This document shows positions 1 to 7,710 of a DNA stretch of 64,000 nt, piece by piece (the stretch's first letter is position 1; every line of letters starts with the position of its first letter). Below the pieces are notes generated by a model. It had not been told where the DNA came from, searched no databases, and saw nothing but the letters and a program-made list of their open reading frames with translations. A program made the translations under genes and the position numbers. Source of the DNA: Streptomyces sp. ITFR-16 (GTDB lineage Bacteria > Actinomycetota > Actinomycetes > Streptomycetales > Streptomycetaceae); NCBI RefSeq assembly GCF_031844705.1, contig NZ_CP134609.1, positions 5,270,001-5,334,000 of the forward strand, read 5' to 3'.

Positions 1-756
1 GAGTGGGTGGGCTGGGAGAACTTCGACCGGATCCTGCACGACTCCGAGTTCTGGACGGCCGTCACCAACACCTTCCTCATCGGTGTCATGTCGACGGTCC
101 CGCAGCTGCTCGTCGCGCTGGGCCTGGCCCATCTGCTGAACTACAAGCTGCGCGCCAGCACCTTCTGGCGCACGGTCATCCTCACCCCGTACGCCACCTC
201 GGTGGCCTCCGCGGCCCTCGTCTTCGCCCTGGTCTTCCGGGCCGACGGCGGTCTGCTGAACTGGGCGCTGCACTTCGTCGGCCTCGGTGACACCAACTGG
301 GGCAACGGCCACTGGACGTCCAAGATAGCCATCTCGATCATCGTGATCTGGCGCTGGACCGGCTACAACACCCTGATCTACCTGGCCGCGATGCAGGCCG
401 TGCCGACCGATCTGTACGAGGCGGCCTCGCTCGACGGCGCCTCGCGCTGGCAGCAGTTCCGCAAGGTGACCATCCCCTCGCTGCGGCCCACGATCCTCTT
501 CACGATCGTCATCTCGACCATCGGCTCCATGCAGCTGTTCGGTGAGCCCCTGCTGCTGGAGGGCGGCACGCTCGGCGCGACCGGCGGCAACGAGAATCAG
601 TACGAGACCCTCAGCGTCTACCTCTACAACTACGGTTGGAACCTGGGACATCTCGGTCCGGCCGCCGCAGTGGCCTGGGCGATGCTCGCCCTCCTGCTGA
701 TCATCGCCGCGGTCAACTGGCTCATCGGCCGCTTCGTACGCAAATCCGCGGTCTGA
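1..756 (+). CDS. cebF: Cellobiose ABC transporter permease CebF (5' end outside window)
   Basis: Inner-membrane permease of a carbohydrate (CUT1) ABC importer, most likely for cellobiose/cellotriose. The reading frame is open to base 1, so the N-terminus lies outside the window. At least four hydrophobic segments are visible, together with the EAA loop that contacts the ATPase (EAASLDGASRWQQFRKV, about base 418-468, followed by IPSLRP). The C-terminal sequence ends in a last membrane helix and RFVRKSAV. It is followed after 16 bp by a second permease (cebG), then a GH1 beta-glucosidase and a LacI regulator with CebR-type operators, which is the basis for the substrate assignment. Streptomyces ceb importers usually lack their own ATPase and use the shared MsiK; none is seen here. 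The binding protein cebE should lie just upstream. Permease identity is near certain; the cellobiose substrate is inferred from context. Confidence 0.9.
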   Translation, partial: EWVGWENFDRILHDSEFWTAVTNTFLIGVMSTVPQLLVALGLAHLLNYKLRASTFWRTVILTPYATSVASAALVFALVFRADGGLLNWALHFVGLGDTNWGNGHWTSKIAISIIVIWRWTGYNTLIYLAAMQAVPTDLYEAASLDGASRWQQFRKVTIPSLRPTILFTIVISTIGSMQLFGEPLLLEGGTLGATGGNENQYETLSVYLYNYGWNLGHLGPAAAVAWAMLALLLIIAAVNWLIGRFVRKSAV

Positions 757-772
757 CCGGGAGCGATATCCA

Positions 773-1693
773 ATGACCATGACCAGCCCCACCAAAGTCC
801 AGGAGCTCGGTGTCCCGGCACGCTCCGTCCACCGCGCCCCGAGGGGTCCCAGCCGCTTCAGGCCCGGCGCGGGACAGCAGCTCAAGGGCGGCCCGTTCGC
901 CTACATCGCCCTGGCCGTCGTCGGTATCGGCTCGCTGCTGCCGCTGTACTGGACCCTGGTCGCCGCGTCCCACACCCAGGACGAAGTGCTGGCCACCACC
1001 CCGCCGTTCCTGCCGGGCGGCCGGCTCATGCACAACCTCGACGCCGCCTGGACCCAGGCCCACCTGGGCAAGGCGATCGTCAACAGCGTCATCGTGGCCG
1101 GCTGCATCACGGCGGCGACGCTCTTCTTCTGCACCCTGGCCGGCTACGCCTTCGCCAAGATGCGCTTCCGCGGCCGCGGCGCCCTGATGACGGGGGTCAT
1201 CCTGACCCTGACGATCCCGCCGCAGCTCAGCGTCGTCCCGCTGTTCATGATGATGGCCGACCTCGGCTGGGGCGGGAACCTGGAGTCGGTGATCTTCCCG
1301 ACCCTGGTGAGCGCCTTCGGTGTGTTCTTCATGCGCCAGTACCTGACCGAGGCGCTGCCGTACGAGCTGATCGAGGCCGCCAAGATCGACGGCGCGAACA
1401 ACTTCCGCATCGTGCTGAGCGTGGTGCTGCCGGTGGCGCGCCCCGCGATGATGGTGCTCGGCATGCTCACCTTCGTCCAGGCGTGGAACGACTTCTTCTG
1501 GCCCTACCTCGCCCTGAACCAGCAGAATCCCACCCTTCAGGTGGCCCTCGGCCAGCTGAGCGCCTCGTACACCCCCGACACGAGCATCGTGATGGCCGGC
1601 GCGCTGATCAGCACCCTGCCGCTGCTCGTCGTGTTCGTGATCTTCGGCAAACAGATCGTCGGCGGCATCATGTCCGGCGCCGTCAAGGGCTGA
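773..1693 (+). CDS. cebG: Cellobiose ABC transporter permease CebG
   Basis: Second inner-membrane permease of the same CUT1 sugar importer, 306 aa, the usual length for MalG-type proteins. The N-terminal 45 residues are cytoplasmic, followed by a first membrane helix (YIALAVVGIGSLLPLYWTLV). The EAA loop EAAKIDGANNFRIVLSVVLP lies around residues 202-221, and the C-terminus ends in the typical GGIMSGAVKG. The ATG at 773 has a GGGAG-type ribosome site about 8 bp upstream and lies 16 bp behind cebF, so the two are one transcription unit. MalG-type subunits form a heterodimer with the MalF-type partner, and energy comes from an ATPase encoded elsewhere. Family assignment is secure; the substrate is inferred from bglC and the CebR-type operators. 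Confidence 0.92.
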   Translation: MTMTSPTKVQELGVPARSVHRAPRGPSRFRPGAGQQLKGGPFAYIALAVVGIGSLLPLYWTLVAASHTQDEVLATTPPFLPGGRLMHNLDAAWTQAHLGKAIVNSVIVAGCITAATLFFCTLAGYAFAKMRFRGRGALMTGVILTLTIPPQLSVVPLFMMMADLGWGGNLESVIFPTLVSAFGVFFMRQYLTEALPYELIEAAKIDGANNFRIVLSVVLPVARPAMMVLGMLTFVQAWNDFFWPYLALNQQNPTLQVALGQLSASYTPDTSIVMAGALISTLPLLVVFVIFGKQIVGGIMSGAVKG

Positions 1694-1806
1694 CACCCCT
1701 GCCGGCCCCCTCCTCCCGCCGGACGCCCGGTACGGTCCGCGCCCGCCCCGCGGACCGGACGGGCTCCGGAGCCCCACCCTGTCCACGCCCCTGTCCGTCC
1801 ACTTCC

Positions 1807-1820
1807 TGGGAGCGCTCCCG
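1807..1820. promoter_or_regulatory. CebR operator overlapping the bglC ribosome-binding site
   Basis: The 14-bp palindrome TGGGAGCGCTCCCG matches the known CebR box TGGGAGCGCTCCCA at 13 of 14 positions. It ends one base before the bglC ATG, and its left arm GGGAG is also the only good ribosome-binding sequence for bglC. Repressor bound here would block transcription through the cebG-bglC gap or initiation of translation-competent transcripts. CebR is known to release its operators on binding cello-oligosaccharides; that this site is bound is inferred. Confidence 0.8.
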
Positions 1821-1821
1821 C

Positions 1822-3282
1822 ATGACTGCTGTACGACCCGACATCGCCCCGAAGCAGGCGCCCGAGGCAACGAGATTTCCGACGGGCTTCGTCTGGGGGG
1901 CGGCCACCGCCGCCTACCAGGTCGAGGGCGCCGCCGCCGAGGACGGCCGCACGCCCTCCATCTGGGACACCTTCAGCCGTACGCCGGGCAAGGTCCGCAA
2001 CGGCGACACCGGCGACATCGCCGCCGACCACTACCACCGCTACCGCGACGACGTGGCCCTGATGAAGCGGCTCGGGCTCAAGGCGTACCGTTTCTCCATC
2101 TCCTGGTCCCGGGTGCAGCCGACCGGCCGCGGCCCCGCCGTCGAACGCGGCCTGGACTTCTACCGCAAGCTCGTGGACGAACTGCTGGAGGCCGGCATCG
2201 CCCCGGTCGCCACCCTCTACCACTGGGACCTGCCTCAGGAGCTGGAGGACGCCGGCGGCTGGCCGCAGCGGGTGACCGCCGAGCGGTTCGCCGACTACGC
2301 CGCGATCATGGCGGGCGCCCTCGGCGACCGCGTCGGTACGTGGACCACCTTCAACGAGCCGTGGTGCTCGGCCTTCCTCGGCTACGGCTCCGGGGTGCAC
2401 GCCCCCGGCCGGACCGAGCCCGCCTCCGCCCTGCGGGCGGCCCATCACCTCAACCTCGCCCATGGCCGGGCGATCGAGGTCCTGCGCGGCCAACTCCCCG
2501 CTGCCGCGCGGACCTCGGTCACCCTCAACCTCCACCAGGTGCGCCCGCTGACGGCGAGCGCGGCGGACGCGGACGCCGCCCGCCGCATCGACGCGGTCGG
2601 CAACCGGGTCTTCACCGGCCCGATGCTGCGCGGCGCCTACCCCGAGGACCTGCTGGAGGACACCGCGCACGTGGTGGACTGGTCGAAGCTGGTCCAGGAC
2701 GGCGACCTGGAGGCCATCTCCCGCCCGGTCGACGTCCTCGGCGTCAACTACTACACCCCGACGCTGGTCTCCACCCCCGCCGAGGGCGCCGGTGACACCC
2801 GCAACGACGGCCACGGCGCCAGCGACTACTCCCCGTGGCCCGGCTCCGAGCACGTCGCCTTCCACCTCGCCGAGGGGAAGGAACGCACCGCGATGAACTG
2901 GTCGATCGACCCCGACGGCCTCTACAGCCTGCTGATGGACGTCACCCGTGACCACCCCGGCCTTCCGCTGATGGTCACGGAGAACGGCGCGGCCTTCGAC
3001 GACTACGTCTCGCCCGAGGGCCGGGTGGAGGACCCCGAGCGGATCGCCTACCTGCACGGCCATCTCGACGCCGTGCAGCGGGCGGTGGCCGACGGCGCGG
3101 ACGTGCGCGGCTACTTCCTCTGGTCGCTGATGGACAACTTCGAGTGGGCGTACGGCTATTCCAAGCGCTTCGGCGCCGTCTACGTGGACTACGCCTCCCA
3201 GCGCCGCATCCCCAAGGCCAGCGCGCACTGGTACGCCGATGTGATCCGTCGTCACGCCCTCCCGCCGGCGGGCCTCGGCTAG
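1822..3282 (+). CDS. bglC: Intracellular GH1 beta-glucosidase BglC
   Basis: Cytoplasmic family 1 beta-glucosidase, 486 aa, hydrolysing imported cellobiose and related beta-glucosides to glucose. The GH1 barrel starts at about residue 18 (FPTGFVWGAATAAYQVEG). The acid/base glutamate is E179 in TFNEPW and the nucleophile is E387 in VTENGA. No signal peptide is present. The ATG at 1822 was chosen because GGGAG lies 9 bp upstream and the GH1 fold begins soon after; the frame is open further upstream but that part overlaps cebG and has no GH1 similarity. It follows cebG by 128 bp containing a CebR box, and ends at a strong hairpin. In S. scabies the BglC homologue also controls inducer level and virulence induction by degrading cellobiose. 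Confidence 0.95.
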   Translation: MTAVRPDIAPKQAPEATRFPTGFVWGAATAAYQVEGAAAEDGRTPSIWDTFSRTPGKVRNGDTGDIAADHYHRYRDDVALMKRLGLKAYRFSISWSRVQPTGRGPAVERGLDFYRKLVDELLEAGIAPVATLYHWDLPQELEDAGGWPQRVTAERFADYAAIMAGALGDRVGTWTTFNEPWCSAFLGYGSGVHAPGRTEPASALRAAHHLNLAHGRAIEVLRGQLPAAARTSVTLNLHQVRPLTASAADADAARRIDAVGNRVFTGPMLRGAYPEDLLEDTAHVVDWSKLVQDGDLEAISRPVDVLGVNYYTPTLVSTPAEGAGDTRNDGHGASDYSPWPGSEHVAFHLAEGKERTAMNWSIDPDGLYSLLMDVTRDHPGLPLMVTENGAAFDDYVSPEGRVEDPERIAYLHGHLDAVQRAVADGADVRGYFLWSLMDNFEWAYGYSKRFGAVYVDYASQRRIPKASAHWYADVIRRHALPPAGLG

Positions 3283-3320
3283 GACGACCCCGCCCAGCAC
3301 GGCCCCTCCCCGTACCGCCC

Positions 3321-3350
3321 CTGAGACCCGGCCCCCGTGCCGGGTCTCAG
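3321..3350 (+). terminator. Hairpin terminator after bglC
   Basis: A perfect 12-bp inverted repeat (CTGAGACCCGGC / GCCGGGTCTCAG) with a 6-nt loop lies 38 bp after the bglC stop. There is no T-run, as is common for Streptomyces terminators. It separates the ceb operon from the cebR promoter. Confidence 0.75.
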
Positions 3351-3398
3351 CCGTTCGCGGGGGCCGACCAGCATGCCTTCCGGACCACGCGCGTAGAT

Positions 3399-3412
3399 TG
3401 GGAGCGCTCCCA
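3399..3412. promoter_or_regulatory. Perfect CebR operator in the cebR promoter
   Basis: TGGGAGCGCTCCCA is a perfect 14-bp palindrome identical to the published CebR-binding consensus. It sits 112 bp before the cebR start and behind the bglC terminator. Its position implies that CebR represses its own gene; the autoregulation is inferred. Confidence 0.8.
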
Positions 3413-3524
3413 TTATCGGGGCGAGGGAGCGGCCGACCGGTCCCGCAGAGTGTCAAGGGATCCCACACCAGGACTTGGTTTGGTTATCCGACTGTGAGAA
3501 ATTGACCGCGAACGGGAGGCAGCC

Positions 3525-4556
3525 ATGACGGCAGCGCGAGTACGGAGCGGGGGCCGGCCCACGCTCGAAGAGGTCGCGGCACGGGCGGGGGTGGGGCGCG
3601 GCACGGCCTCGCGCGTCATCAACGGCTCACCGAGGGTCAGCGCCCACACACGGGAGGCCGTGGAAGCGGCCGTGGCCGAGCTCGGCTACGTACCCAACCG
3701 CGCGGCCCGCGCGCTGGCCGGCAACCGCACGGACGCCATCGCGCTCGTCGTGCCCGAGTCGGAGAGCCGCTTCTTCGCGGAGCCCTACTTCTCCGACATC
3801 GTGCGCGGGGTCGGCGCCGCCCTCGCGGACACGGAGATGCAGCTGCTGCTCACCCTGGTCGGCAGCGACCGCGAACGCCGCAGGCTGGCGCAGTATCTGA
3901 CCGCCCACCGGGTGGACGGCGTGCTGCTGGTCTCCGTGCACGCGGACGACCCGCTGCCCGACCTGCTGGAGCAACTCGGCATGCCCGCCGTTATGAACGG
4001 CCGCAGATCCGCCACCGAGCCGCTGCCCTCCGTCGACTCGGACAACTTCGAGGGCGCCCGCGGCGCCGTCGAGCACCTGATCTCCCGGGGCCGCCGCTCC
4101 ATCGCCACCATCACCGGCCGGCTCGACGTCTACGCCTCCCAGCGGCGTCTCGACGGCTACCGCAAGGCCGTCTCCGAGGCCGGGCTCGAACCGGACGAGC
4201 GGCTGATCGCCCCCGCCGACTTCTCCGAGGAGGGCGGGGTGCGGGCCATGCGCGAACTGCTGGCCCGCCGGCCGGACGTGGATGCCGTCTTCGCCGCGTC
4301 CGACGTCATGGCGGCGGGCGCACGCCAGGTGCTGCGCGAGGCCGGCCGGCGCATCCCGGACGACGTGGCGCTCATCGGCTTCGACGACTCGGCCGTGGCC
4401 CGGCACATGGACCCCGCGCTCACCAGCGTCCGGCAGCCGATCGAGGAGATGGGGCGGACGATGACCCGGGTGCTCCTCGAAGCCATCGCGGGCGAGACCA
4501 CCGAGCGCCCGCAGATCGTGCTCCCGACGGAACTGGTCGTCCGCGACTCCTCGTGA
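3525..4556 (+). CDS. cebR: LacI-family cellobiose repressor CebR
   Basis: Transcriptional repressor of 343 aa. The LacI helix-turn-helix is at residues 12-60 (RPTLEEVAARAGVGRGTASRV and following hinge helix), and a periplasmic-binding-protein-like effector domain covers about residues 65-340. The family binds cello-oligosaccharides and then leaves the box TGGGAGCGCTCCCA, present at 1807 and 3399. The start is set by ATG 3525 with GGGAGG about 8 bp upstream. Here cebR lies downstream of bglC in the same direction, with its own operator and a bidirectional terminator behind it, whereas in S. scabies it is drawn at the other end of the cluster. Family certain; target set supported by the operators. 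Confidence 0.9.
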   Translation: MTAARVRSGGRPTLEEVAARAGVGRGTASRVINGSPRVSAHTREAVEAAVAELGYVPNRAARALAGNRTDAIALVVPESESRFFAEPYFSDIVRGVGAALADTEMQLLLTLVGSDRERRRLAQYLTAHRVDGVLLVSVHADDPLPDLLEQLGMPAVMNGRRSATEPLPSVDSDNFEGARGAVEHLISRGRRSIATITGRLDVYASQRRLDGYRKAVSEAGLEPDERLIAPADFSEEGGVRAMRELLARRPDVDAVFAASDVMAAGARQVLREAGRRIPDDVALIGFDDSAVARHMDPALTSVRQPIEEMGRTMTRVLLEAIAGETTERPQIVLPTELVVRDSS

Positions 4557-4599
4557 CGCGTGTCACGCCGGCCCTCTCGCGGGGCGCCGGGGACACGGC

Positions 4600-4628
4600 A
4601 AAGGCCCCGGTCGTCGACCGGGGCCTTT
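4600..4628. terminator. Bidirectional terminator between cebR and tRNA-His
   Basis: A perfect 13-bp stem with a 3-nt loop reads AAAGGCCCCGGTC / GACCGGGGCCTTT. The A-run on one side and T-run on the other make it work on both strands. It lies 44 bp after cebR and 9 bp beyond the tRNA 3' end on the minus strand. Confidence 0.88.
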
Positions 4629-4636
4629 CCTGTGAG

Positions 4637-4710
4637 GGTGAGTAACGGGACTCGAACCCGCGACATCCTGGACCACAACCAGGTGCTCTACCATCTGAGC
4701 TATACCCACC
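4637..4710 (-). tRNA. tRNA-His (anticodon GTG)
   Basis: Read on the minus strand, the sequence folds as a full cloverleaf. The acceptor stem is GTGGGTA / TACTCAC with an extra G(-1) at 4710 opposite C73, the hallmark of histidine tRNA. The D arm is GCTCAGATGGTAGAGC. The anticodon stem CCTGG / CCAGG encloses the loop TTGTGGT, which gives anticodon GTG. The T arm contains GGTTCGAGTCC. No CCA is encoded. A bidirectional hairpin follows. In S. coelicolor a histidine tRNA is likewise found close to the oligoribonuclease gene, as I recall it. Confidence 0.96.
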
Positions 4711-4836
4711 ATGTCCGGTCTTTTTCCGACCGGCCGAGAAAAAGTGTACAGGGTCTCGGAGGGTGCTCGCGCCCTCATTACCCGGCCGCGGGCCGCGGCC
4801 CCCGAAAGGGCCGTGACCAGCGGCTTTCCCGGGAAG

Positions 4837-5439
4837 CTACGCCGAGGGCGGCGACACGCGCGCCGCAATCGACTTCGCGCGCTCGGAGTCGGGGCCGGGC
4901 TGCGGGACGAAGACCGCCTCCCGGTAGTACCGCAGCTCCGTGATGGAGTCACGGATGTCCGCGAGCGCCCGGTGGTTGCCGTTCTTGTCCGGACTGTTGA
5001 AGTACGCCCTCGGGAACCAGCGGCGGGCCAGCTCCTTGACCGAGGAGACATCGACGATCCGGTAGTGGAGGTAGCCCTCCAGCGACGGCATGTCCCGCGA
5101 GAGGAAGCCCCGGTCGGTGCCGACCGAGTTTCCGCAGAGCGGGGCCTTGCCGGGCTCCTTCACATGCTCGCGGACATAGGCCAGGACCTTCTCCTCGGCG
5201 TCGGCCAGCGTGGTGCCCCCCGCCAGCTCGTCGAGGAGGCCCGAGGCGGTGTGCATCTGCCGCACCACCTCGGGCATGGTCTCCAGGGCCGTGTCCGGCG
5301 GGCGGATCACGATGTCCACCCCTTCGCCGAGCACGTTCAACTCCGAGTCGGTGACCAGTGCGGCCACCTCGATGAGTGCGTCTTCCGTCAACGAGAGCCC
5401 GGTCATCTCGCAGTCGATCCACACCATGCGGTCGTTCAT
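4837..5439 (-). CDS. orn: Oligoribonuclease
   Basis: 3'-5' exoribonuclease of the DEDDh family, 200 aa, which degrades 2-5 nt RNA fragments and linear pGpG from c-di-GMP turnover. The first Exo motif with D and E is VWIDCEMTG at the N-terminus; the second is around LCGNSVGTDRGFL; the last, with the general-base H and final D, is NHRALADIRDSI. The ATG at 5439 was chosen because it gives the canonical start MNDRMVWIDCEMTG; an upstream in-frame ATG at 5460 would overlap adpA. Only 10 bp separate it from the adpA stop, so it is probably cotranscribed with adpA as well as from its own promoter. Loss of this gene slows aerial growth in S. coelicolor and S. griseus. Confidence 0.95.
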   Translation of the reverse strand: MNDRMVWIDCEMTGLSLTEDALIEVAALVTDSELNVLGEGVDIVIRPPDTALETMPEVVRQMHTASGLLDELAGGTTLADAEEKVLAYVREHVKEPGKAPLCGNSVGTDRGFLSRDMPSLEGYLHYRIVDVSSVKELARRWFPRAYFNSPDKNGNHRALADIRDSITELRYYREAVFVPQPGPDSERAKSIAARVSPPSA

Positions 5440-5449
5440 GCGCCCCACC

Positions 5450-6670
5450 CTACGGGGCACTCCGCTGCCCCGGCAGGGCCGGGCGCCCCGTGGCGAACGC
5501 GTCGGTGCCCGGCTTCCCGAGCTCCCCGCGTCCCCCGTCCAGTGCCGAGGGAGCGGCGGAGGACGGGCCGGTGACGGCGGTCCGGCGGCCGGCCGGGGTG
5601 CCCTGGGCGGGCACCGCCGCCTCGGTCACCGTGGCCACCGGCTCCGGACCCCCCTGCGGACGACGGGCCCGGTAGGCGGCCCGGTACGCGGCGGGGGAGG
5701 AGCCCAGCTGACGCCGGAAGTGCCCGCGCAGCGCGACCGGCGAGCGGAAGCCGCAACGGCCCGCGACCTCGTCGACCGAGTAGTCGGACGTCTCCAGCAG
5801 CCGCTGCGCCTGCAGCACCCGCTGGGTGATCAGCCACTGGAGCGGTGCGCTGCCCGTGAGCGAGCGGAACCTCCGGTCGAAGGTCCGCCGGCTCATGTAG
5901 GCGCGCGCGGCCAGCGTCTCCACGTCGAACTGCTCGTGCAGATGCTCCAGCGCCCAGGCCACGACCTCGGCGAGCGGGTCGGAGCCGATCTCCTCCGGTA
6001 AAGATCTGTCGAGGTAGCGCTCCTGGCCGCCGCTGCGCCGAGGCGGCACGACGAGCCGGCGGGCGAGCGCCCCGGCGGCCTCCGTGCCGTGGTCCGAACG
6101 CACTATGTGCAGACAGAGATCGATCCCGGCCGCGGTCCCGGCCGAGGTGAGCACGTCGCCGTCGTCGACGAAGAGCTCGCGCGGATCGACGTGGACCGAC
6201 GGATAGCGCTTGGCCAGCGTCGGTGCGTACATCCAGTGCGTGGTCGCCGGGCGGCCGTCCAGCAGTCCGGCGGCGGCGAGCACGAAGGCCCCCGTGCACA
6301 GACCGACGATGCGGGCGCCCTCCTCGTGGGCGCGGCGCAGCGCGTCCAGGGCCTCCACGGGCGGTGGGGAGGTGATCGAGCGCCAGGCGGGCACCACGAC
6401 GGTGCCGGCCCTGCTGATCGCCTCCAGCCCGTAGGGCGCGGTCAGTTCGAGTCCCCCGGTGGTGCGCAGCGGTCCCTCTTCACCGCTGCACACGAGCAGG
6501 CGGTAGCGCGGAACCCCCGCGTCCTGGCGGTCGATTCCGAACACGGACAGCGGGATGGAGCTCTCGAAGATGGGGCCACCGCTGAACAGCAGTACGGCGA
6601 CGACCTCGCGGCGTCGTCGTCCGCTCAGCTTCCGTACAGCCTCCGTTGCGGTGGCGGAGTCCTGGCTCAT
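5450..6670 (-). CDS. adpA: AdpA/BldH developmental master regulator (AraC family)
   Basis: Central activator of morphological differentiation and secondary metabolism, 406 aa. Residues about 25-195 form a DJ-1/PfpI-like dimerisation domain (VVAVLLFSGGPIFESSIPLSV onward), and residues about 235-330 form the AraC double helix-turn-helix (ETLAARAYMSRRTFDRRFR and VDEVAGRCGFRSPVALRGHF). A disordered, proline-rich tail follows. Codon 224, between the domains, is TTA, making translation dependent on the bldA tRNA, as known for this gene across Streptomyces. The next gene is orn, in the same direction 10 bp on. A 391-bp gene-free upstream region fits the large, multi-site adpA promoter. Identification is very secure from domain layout, TTA codon and neighbours. 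Confidence 0.96.
   Translation of the reverse strand: MSQDSATATEAVRKLSGRRRREVVAVLLFSGGPIFESSIPLSVFGIDRQDAGVPRYRLLVCSGEEGPLRTTGGLELTAPYGLEAISRAGTVVVPAWRSITSPPPVEALDALRRAHEEGARIVGLCTGAFVLAAAGLLDGRPATTHWMYAPTLAKRYPSVHVDPRELFVDDGDVLTSAGTAAGIDLCLHIVRSDHGTEAAGALARRLVVPPRRSGGQERYLDRSLPEEIGSDPLAEVVAWALEHLHEQFDVETLAARAYMSRRTFDRRFRSLTGSAPLQWLITQRVLQAQRLLETSDYSVDEVAGRCGFRSPVALRGHFRRQLGSSPAAYRAAYRARRPQGGPEPVATVTEAAVPAQGTPAGRRTAVTGPSSAAPSALDGGRGELGKPGTDAFATGRPALPGQRSAP
5999..6001 (-). promoter_or_regulatory. bldA-dependent TTA leucine codon in adpA
   Basis: Codon 224 of adpA reads TTA on the minus strand, in the context AGA TCT TTA CCG. TTA is extremely rare in Streptomyces and is read only by the developmentally regulated bldA tRNA. 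The preceding AGA and TCT are also rare codons, so three unusual codons occur in a row. This is a known control point of the A-factor/AdpA cascade, and adpA TTA sits at the domain junction here as in other species. Confidence 0.93.
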
Positions 6671-7061
6671 GACGCTAAGCCCCCCTCGGTGTTCGCGTCT
6701 TCCTGGTCCTTACGGGCCTGTCGCACCTGCACACGTCCCCTCGGTTGTGTACGAGTCCCCGGCCTTCGACGCCCAAGATCGAATCTACTGCGTCCCGTGG
6801 TGCCGTCGTGACAAGTTCACCAACCGGCTTTATGTCGACAAGGCAACCTGGCGGGAAGCGTTCGATCACGAAGCGTTTCACCCGTGCGTCGTGCAGGGAA
6901 GTGCGCCTGGCGTTCATGGCCCGTCCCCGTTGGGCAGAAGCGTACCGCCCGGTCTCTTCCTGCCTGCTGGCAAGGGGGTTGATCGGCCATTTCGACAAGG
7001 ATTCGACCGGGTCCTGAAGTTGGCTGAAAATGTACGGTCGCGTGTGCGGAAATCAGTCGTT
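6671..7061 (-). promoter_or_regulatory. adpA upstream region, no gene
   Basis: These 391 bp hold no convincing coding sequence; open frames here lack Streptomyces codon bias and are of no known family. AdpA promoters are known to be long, with several AdpA-binding sites (consensus TGGCSNGWWY) used for autoregulation. One near match, TGGCGGGAAG at 6849-6858 (9 of 10), is visible; I did not find a clear gamma-butyrolactone-receptor palindrome. The region also carries the 3' flank of the small membrane protein gene. Confidence 0.5.
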
Positions 7062-7331
7062 CTACCGGCGCACAACCCGAGGAGCGCGGCCGCCCCTGTG
7101 CGCCCCCTCCGGCGGCCGGGCGGCGGCCCGGGCGGCGCGGCGCAGCAGGGCCCGGCAGGCCACCGTGACGGCCGCCAGGCCGAGGGCGACGGTCAGGGCC
7201 CCGCCGGCGGAGTCGCCGTGGGCGAGCAGGACGGCCGGGACGAGCAGGCAGCCGAATACCGCCCACCGGACCACGTCGGTCATCGGCCGCGCGGTCGGTT
7301 CCGGACGGGTGGGTCGGTCGGTTGCCGGCAC
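7062..7331 (-). CDS. Small membrane protein of unknown function
   Basis: An 89-aa protein with two hydrophobic segments (about residues 19-40, VVRWAVFGCLLVPAVLLAHG, and 44-65, GALTVALGLAAVTVACRALL) and a strongly basic C-terminal tail. The GTG start at 7331 is preceded by GGGAG at about 8 bp. It lies between adpA and a universal stress protein gene, in the same direction as adpA. No domain is recognised. Membrane location is inferred from hydrophobicity; the coding call rests on the ribosome site, codon bias and plausible topology. Confidence 0.55.
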   Translation of the reverse strand: MPATDRPTRPEPTARPMTDVVRWAVFGCLLVPAVLLAHGDSAGGALTVALGLAAVTVACRALLRRAARAAARPPEGAHRGGRAPRVVRR

Positions 7332-7710
7332 GGCGTGCTCCCTTGGGCGGCTCGGTGGCGCCGCGGTCGGTTTCGCGTGGCCCCCGCGCCCCTGCGGCGG
7401 GGTGCGGGAGCGCGGTCACCCGGCTAACGGGCCGGACCCCCGCCGGTCACCGGCCGCAGGGCCGTCCGGGGTCCGTGCCCGCCCCGGCACGTCGGTGTAC
7501 CGGACATCCGGCATTGCCATACAGGGGCGGTCTCGGGCATGCTCCGTGAAACGTCGCGCGCGCTGTGGCGCGGGATGGGCGGTGGAGGAATGGCGCCGTA
7601 CCCTTGGGGGTAAGGGGTCGGGAAGATGATTCCCGGACACCACGACACCGCCCGCTGACGCACCTTCCCACGTCGCTCTCCTCACGAGGACTCTCTTCGC
7701 CGAGACACCG
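7332..7710. other. Gene-free interval between the small membrane gene and usp
   Basis: A 379-bp divergent interval. Overlapping open frames on the minus strand run into the stress-protein gene and have no recognisable family or ribosome site. It presumably holds the promoters of the genes at 7331 and 7711; no clear -10/-35 pair or palindrome was seen. Confidence 0.4.

Noticed and set aside
6849..6858. AdpA-binding box TGGCGGGAAG
   Set aside because: Last position does not fit the consensus, and such degenerate boxes are frequent by chance; mentioned only inside the promoter region.
6675..6998. A 107-aa open frame upstream of adpA
   Set aside because: Codon use is unlike coding DNA here, and the interval fits the known long adpA promoter.
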